Positions 60,318 to 64,000 of a DNA stretch of 64,000 bases are shown here, piece by piece. Source of the stretch: QHXQ01 sp036389375. GTDB taxonomy: Bacteria; Acidobacteriota; Blastocatellia; Pyrinomonadales; Pyrinomonadaceae. The position numbers and the translations under genes are program-made. Within the stretch, counting starts at the first letter, position 1, and every line of letters starts with the position of its first letter. Location of the stretch: NCBI GenBank assembly GCA_036389375.1, contig DASVQA010000132.1, forward strand, positions 1 through 64,000, read 5' to 3'. The notes under the pieces are model-generated. The model searched no databases. It was not told the origin of the DNA and was given only the letters and a program-made list of their open reading frames with translations.

Positions 60318-61214
60318 TCACCAATCCAGATAAAGCGACGAACCCATGTTCTCGTCGTCCGTGCCGAAGACGACGCCGCCCGTTGCGCCGGGCACGAGTT
60401 CGAGCGCCTCGATCTTGTGATAAGGAAACTGCCACAGGCGCACGAATGGCGTGGCGGGCCAGAAAGCGAGGCCGCTGCTATCAGGGCGGAACGTGCCGAG
60501 CAGATAGACGGTCGAATTAAACGGGCCGTCATTCCCGCGATCCGCCGCCGAGACGGCCCAGACGACGCCCGCTCCGTCCGTTTTGAGATCGGCGATATGC
60601 CGCACGTCGTTCGTGCCCATGGCCCATGTCACATTGATCCGAGTTGAGTTGACTTGGCTGATCGCGCCGGTCGTGAGATTGATCGCGCCCCAGTAGAGGA
60701 CGCCGGGATCGGCTCCTTCGCCGCGATGCGCCCAGATGGCGACGACCTGCTGGCCGAACTGTCGCAGCTCGAAGCTCTCAAAGTTGCTGTCCTTTGGCAC
60801 GTTCGGCAGGTCGAAAACTTTCAGCACCTCGACGGCCCTTTGCGCCTCCTGCAAACGAATGTGATAGACGCGGCCCGTGCTGGCGAGCGCCATGTAAGTG
60901 AGCGGCTGGCCCGGCACGGCCGCCAACCCTTCCAAGTCCTTCGGCAACTTGTCCTGCGGCCACGCAAGCGGCACGTATTCGGGCGGCTGCGCGCCCGTGA
61001 CGCTGACGAGCGCCGCGCGCCCCTCGTTCGCCTCCTTGTTATCATGCACGATCAGAAACGTCGTGCGCCCGCCCTGTTCGCCGACGAGCGCCATGCCGCT
61101 GATGCCATACTGCAAGCCGCCGCGCACGGGTCGCCACTGTGCGCTTTGCGCGGCGGCCGTCAAGGACAGGAGCAGCAGGAGAGCGGCGACTGCGTGTATG
61201 CGATAGCGGATCAA
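60318..61214 (-). CDS. Secreted protein of unknown function, possibly beta-propeller-like
   Basis: The product has 298 residues with a signal peptide (MIRYRIHAVAALLLLLSLTA, cleavage near AQSAQ). The mature protein is rich in beta strands with blocks such as GGRTTFLIVHDNKEANEGRA, LPKDLEGLAAVPGQPLTYMA, FGQQVVAIWAHRGEGADPGV, VRHIADLKTDGAGVVWAVSA and KIEALELVPGATGGVVFGTD. The regular 'LEGLA...' and 'IEALE...' blade-like repeats suggest a propeller as in SdiA-regulated or phytase-like proteins. No catalytic residue was recognised. The 220 bp to the rhodanese start hold no gene; one GC-rich palindrome lies near 60240. Confidence 0.65.
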   Translation of the reverse strand: MIRYRIHAVAALLLLLSLTAAAQSAQWRPVRGGLQYGISGMALVGEQGGRTTFLIVHDNKEANEGRAALVSVTGAQPPEYVPLAWPQDKLPKDLEGLAAVPGQPLTYMALASTGRVYHIRLQEAQRAVEVLKVFDLPNVPKDSNFESFELRQFGQQVVAIWAHRGEGADPGVLYWGAINLTTGAISQVNSTRINVTWAMGTNDVRHIADLKTDGAGVVWAVSAADRGNDGPFNSTVYLLGTFRPDSSGLAFWPATPFVRLWQFPYHKIEALELVPGATGGVVFGTDDENMGSSLYLDW

Positions 61215-61270
61215 AGTTGTTCCCTTTTTGCTATGAAGGCCGGGAATTTGTGCGCGCGGGCTTGGGCGCT

Positions 61271-61822
61271 TCAGACGCGCCGCGCCGTGCTATACCACTC
61301 TTCGCGCGTCAGACCGAAGTAGTAGAGGTCTAGGAATGCGCCGCGCGTAAAACCCATGCGGCGGAGCGCGCCCTCACGCGTGAAGCCGAGCTTTTCATGG
61401 AGCGCAGCCGAGGCATTGTTATGACTGAAGACGCCGACCGTGACCTTCTGATACCGCAGTTCCTCAAAGTAATACCTGAGGACGATGGTGATCGCTTCGG
61501 TCGCGTAGCCGCGCCGCCGGTGTTCCGCCGCGATGTTGACGCCATAGCTGAATCGGCCGACGTGCGGATCGCAGTGGTGCGTGCTGATTGAACCGACGGT
61601 CGCGCCGTCCACGGCCTCTATGATCCAGTGGAACTCGTCGTGCTCAAGCTTCTGCAACGCGGTCGCCGCCATCTGTTGTTTGACCTGCGCGCGCGACACG
61701 GGCGGCCACAGAAACTCCATGTTGCGCCCCATCTCGCTATCGAGATTCCAGCGAAAGAAGTCTTCCGCATCCTCCGGTTCAATGCCGCGCAAGCGTACCT
61801 TTTTGCCCTGCCAGAAATTCAT
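61271..61822 (-). CDS. GNAT-family N-acetyltransferase (RimJ-like)
   Basis: The product has 183 residues. The start at 61822 follows GGGAGGCGCG. The fold matches RimJ/RimL-type GNAT proteins: VRLRGIEPEDAEDFFRWNLD at the N-terminus, then FSYGVNIAAEHRRRGYATEA (the acetyl-CoA pyrophosphate loop R/Q-x-x-G-x-A) and KVTVGVFSHNNASAALHEKL followed by GFTREG. It would acetylate an amino group of a protein or small molecule; the target is unknown. It is not coupled to its neighbours. Confidence 0.88.
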   Translation of the reverse strand: MNFWQGKKVRLRGIEPEDAEDFFRWNLDSEMGRNMEFLWPPVSRAQVKQQMAATALQKLEHDEFHWIIEAVDGATVGSISTHHCDPHVGRFSYGVNIAAEHRRRGYATEAITIVLRYYFEELRYQKVTVGVFSHNNASAALHEKLGFTREGALRRMGFTRGAFLDLYYFGLTREEWYSTARRV

Positions 61823-61998
61823 CGCGCCTCCCGTCCGGCGCAAGTTTAACGGGCGCGCGCCCGCGCTGTCACTCGCCAACGGCAAACCTTCGTTGACACT
61901 CGCGCCCGTGCGCGCCTATGCTTTCCGCAACTGGCGCGCAAACAACTTGTTGCAACCGTGAACCCGACCGCAAGGTTTTTCCGCCGAGGTGAGCGGTC

Positions 61999-64000
61999 AT
62001 GTCGCAGCCAACTTATCTGACTTCCGGTAGCCGCGTCTGCGTCGTCGGCGCAGGCCCCGCCGGCTCGTTCTTCGCCATCGAACTGCTCAGGCGGGCGCGC
62101 GCGCTCGGACTCACGCTCGCCGTAGACATCTACGACGGCAAGCACTTCGCCAAAAAGGGCGCGCCCGGCTGCAACATGTGCGCCGGCGCAATCGGGCACA
62201 GCCTGATCGAAGAGATCGAGCACGCGACCACGACCATCCCGCCGCAGGTCATCCACTACGAACTCGAAGGCTACGCCGTACATTATCAAGATGCTACCGC
62301 GCATTTGGCTAACGAGCCGGGGCGGAAGATTTACGGCGTCTATCGCGGCGCAGGGCCGGTGAGCACCGAAACACCTGACGGCGCGCGCAGCTTCGATCAG
62401 TTCTTACTTGACGAGGCAGTCAAACTCGGCGCGCGGCACGTGCCCTTGAACGTGCAGGACATCGCCGTGCCCGCCACGCTCGAACATCGCCCCGCGATCA
62501 AGACGGCCGACGGCGCGGCGCACGAATACGACCTCGTCGTCGGCGCGTTCGGCGTCAACTCGCAACTCAGCCAGCGCCTCATCTACGGTTATCAACCGCC
62601 GCCGACGTGGAAGACGTGCGTCATCGAGGCGCGCGTGCCCGCAGAATTTCAACGCGCGAAACTCGGCAACCTGATCCACTTCTTCGTGCTCAAGCAGCCG
62701 GACGTGCGCTACGTCGCGCTCATCCCGAAGGGCGAGCACGTGACCGTCACGGCCATCGGCGAAAGCGTGGACGTGATTTCGACCGAGCGGCTGTTGCGCG
62801 AATCCTACATGCGCGACTATCTGCCGGCGGATTGGCAACTCGATTGCCACTGTCACCCGCGCGTCGCCGTCGGCGCAGCGCGCCTGCCCTACAGCGACCG
62901 CTTCGTCATCGTCGGCGACGCGTCGGATTCACGCTATCTGAAGAACGGCGTCGAGTCTGCGCTGGTGACGGCGCGGCTGGCGGCCGATTGTGTGATCAAT
63001 TACGGCGTGACGGCCGAAGATTTCGAGCAGCATTTCTGGCGGCGCTGCGCGCAGGTCTTTGGGCGCGACAACCTGTACGGGCGGGCCCTCTTCAAAATCT
63101 ACGACCGCATCTTTCCGCACCCGCTCGTCGCGCCCGTCTATTTCGCCGTGCTACACGCCGAGCGCAAACTGGGCCGGCAGCACGCACGCCTCTCCGACGC
63201 GCTCCTCGCCGCCTTCACCGGCGAGCAATCCTACAAGCGCATCCTCTTGCGCGCCCTGCACCCGCGCCTTGCCGCGCGCATGGCAAGCCACGCCGGCTGG
63301 CTCGTCTTCGATCAGGTGCGCACGAAGGTGACGCGGGCCGAGCGCAGGAGCGTGCGCGGCCTGCGCCTGCGCGACGACGCGCGCGTGGCCATTATCGGCG
63401 GCGGCCCCGGCGGCGCATCGTGCGCCCTGCGGCTGCTGCAAGAGTCGCGGCGACGCGGCATGCGCCTGCGCGTGTCGGTCTACGAGCCGAAGCAGTTTCC
63501 GCGCCAGCACAACCCCTGCATGGGCGTGCTCGCGCCGCCGACCGCCGAAATCCTGCGCGAGCAACTACACATCGAACTGCCCGCCGCGCTCGTCAAGCGC
63601 ACCATCAAAGGCTATCGCCTGCATAGCGACGCGAACGAAATAGAACTGCGTGCGCCGACCACTGAAGAACCCGCGCTCATGGTTTCGCGCTCCGAGTTTG
63701 ACGAGTTGCTGCTGGCGCGCGCCCGCGCGGCCGGCGCGCAGATCATCGGCGACCGCGTCACGGGCTTAGAGTTTCATCCAGACAATCTGGAACATCCCGT
63801 GCGCGTCTATTCCGAAGGCGAGTCGCGCTCGGCCGACATGGTCGTTGCCGCCTGCGGCTTGGACGACGGGCTGCTCTCCGTGCTCGAACAGGTCAGCCCG
63901 CGCGCAGAGCGTTATCAACGCCCGCGCGAGACGATGCGTTCGATCATCGTCAAACTGCCGTGCGACGAGCGCTACATCGAGAAGCGTTTGGGCGGACAGA
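61999..64000 (+). CDS. Tandem FAD-dependent oxidoreductase (geranylgeranyl reductase-like), 3' end outside
   Basis: The frame stays open from ATG 61999 to the window end, 667 codons without a stop. GAGGTGAGC precedes the ATG. Two FAD-binding modules follow each other. Module 1 (residues 1 to about 440) begins VCVVGAGPAGSFFAIELLRR, has CNMCAG near residue 60, and the second FAD motif FVIVGDASDSRYLKNGVESA. A linker (about 400-460) leads to module 2, which starts VAIIGGGPGGASCALRLLQE at about residue 463 and has PCMGVLAPPTAEILREQ. Both look like geranylgeranyl reductase/digeranylgeranylglycerophospholipid reductase relatives, which reduce isoprenoid double bonds. The substrate is not determinable. 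Confidence 0.85.
   Translation, partial: MSQPTYLTSGSRVCVVGAGPAGSFFAIELLRRARALGLTLAVDIYDGKHFAKKGAPGCNMCAGAIGHSLIEEIEHATTTIPPQVIHYELEGYAVHYQDATAHLANEPGRKIYGVYRGAGPVSTETPDGARSFDQFLLDEAVKLGARHVPLNVQDIAVPATLEHRPAIKTADGAAHEYDLVVGAFGVNSQLSQRLIYGYQPPPTWKTCVIEARVPAEFQRAKLGNLIHFFVLKQPDVRYVALIPKGEHVTVTAIGESVDVISTERLLRESYMRDYLPADWQLDCHCHPRVAVGAARLPYSDRFVIVGDASDSRYLKNGVESALVTARLAADCVINYGVTAEDFEQHFWRRCAQVFGRDNLYGRALFKIYDRIFPHPLVAPVYFAVLHAERKLGRQHARLSDALLAAFTGEQSYKRILLRALHPRLAARMASHAGWLVFDQVRTKVTRAERRSVRGLRLRDDARVAIIGGGPGGASCALRLLQESRRRGMRLRVSVYEPKQFPRQHNPCMGVLAPPTAEILREQLHIELPAALVKRTIKGYRLHSDANEIELRAPTTEEPALMVSRSEFDELLLARARAAGAQIIGDRVTGLEFHPDNLEHPVRVYSEGESRSADMVVAACGLDDGLLSVLEQVSPRAERYQRPRETMRSIIVKLPCDERYIEKRLGGQ

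Noticed and set aside
63340..63400. Possible gene boundary between the two flavoprotein modules
   Set aside because: The frame is continuous with no stop, start with ribosome site, or gap, so a fusion is the direct reading; an assembly error cannot be excluded.
62607..63626. Arg-rich plus-strand open frame of 339 codons
   Set aside because: It lies in another frame of the tandem flavoprotein; the composition (R, A, P) is that of a frame-shifted shadow.

Overview
The window is a high-GC, gene-dense piece of a Gram-negative (diderm) bacterial chromosome. BamA, a Skp-like chaperone, LpxA, LpxI and a TonB-dependent receptor show an outer membrane with lipid A. The gene mix (HEAT-cyclophilin fusion, M1-like proteins with lost catalytic residues, N/T/A-rich lipoproteins, DUF4112, NYN-LOTUS protein, CstA, membrane pyrophosphatase) looks most like Acidobacteriota, probably the Blastocatellia/Pyrinomonadales side. 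That placement is inference, since there is no rRNA gene here. No tRNA, IS element, prophage or CRISPR array was recognised.

Layout. 1-780: 3' end of clpC and a strong terminator. 817-7226: envelope cluster bamA, skp-like, fabZ, lpxA, lpxI, closed by a bidirectional terminator. 7264-14366: M1-like TPR protein, hotdog thioesterase, DUF4440 protein, TPR protein, leucyl aminopeptidase and a zinc-ribbon membrane protein. 14363-17240: SDR reductase, then a peroxide-defence block (perR with a 15-bp PerR-box palindrome on its own promoter, 2-Cys peroxiredoxin, TlpA-like redoxin). 17262-25535: DUF4112 protein, a LolA-like exported protein, a second M1-like protein, the HEAT-cyclophilin and a molybdopterin oxidoreductase. 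25759-32891: Mrp ATPase, A-type Fe-S carrier, [2Fe-2S] ferredoxin, PuuD-like membrane protein, superoxide dismutase, lipoprotein, exported peroxiredoxin, YgfZ and a small acidic protein. 32926-36206: NYN-LOTUS protein, DUF72 protein and methyltransferase, all leftward. 36429-44041: cobalamin region: riboswitch, terminator, BtuB-like receptor, DUF5522, BtuF/BtuD/BtuC-like transporter, cupin, pyrimidine-dimer glycosylase and PduO-type adenosyltransferase. 44078-55903: leftward YjbQ, GAF-PAS histidine kinase, BioY, membrane pyrophosphatase, DUF3829 lipoprotein, CstA, saccharopine-dehydrogenase-like enzyme and amino-acid permease. 56141-64000: fatty-acid-hydroxylase-like protein, SDR, an unknown protein, FkbM-like methyltransferase, a rhodanese lipoprotein, a secreted protein, a GNAT acetyltransferase and an open-ended tandem flavoprotein.

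Most notable points. (i) The rhodanese lipoprotein has an in-frame TGA inside its active-site loop (Cys-Ser-TGA-Pro). The rhodanese C-terminus continues in frame for 42 codons to a TAA, and a small GC hairpin with a GGU-type loop lies 17-31 nt after the TGA, so it is a probable selenoprotein. (ii) At least five intergenic sites carry a family of inverted repeats whose arms are 7-nt tandem repeats (AGTGACG, AGTAGTC and AGAGATC types), plus one site with a 9-nt unit. Most directly abut a start codon and appear to replace the ribosome binding site. (iii) Both M1-peptidase-like proteins have lost essential residues of HEXXH. (iv) The flavoprotein at the right edge carries two complete FAD modules in tandem.
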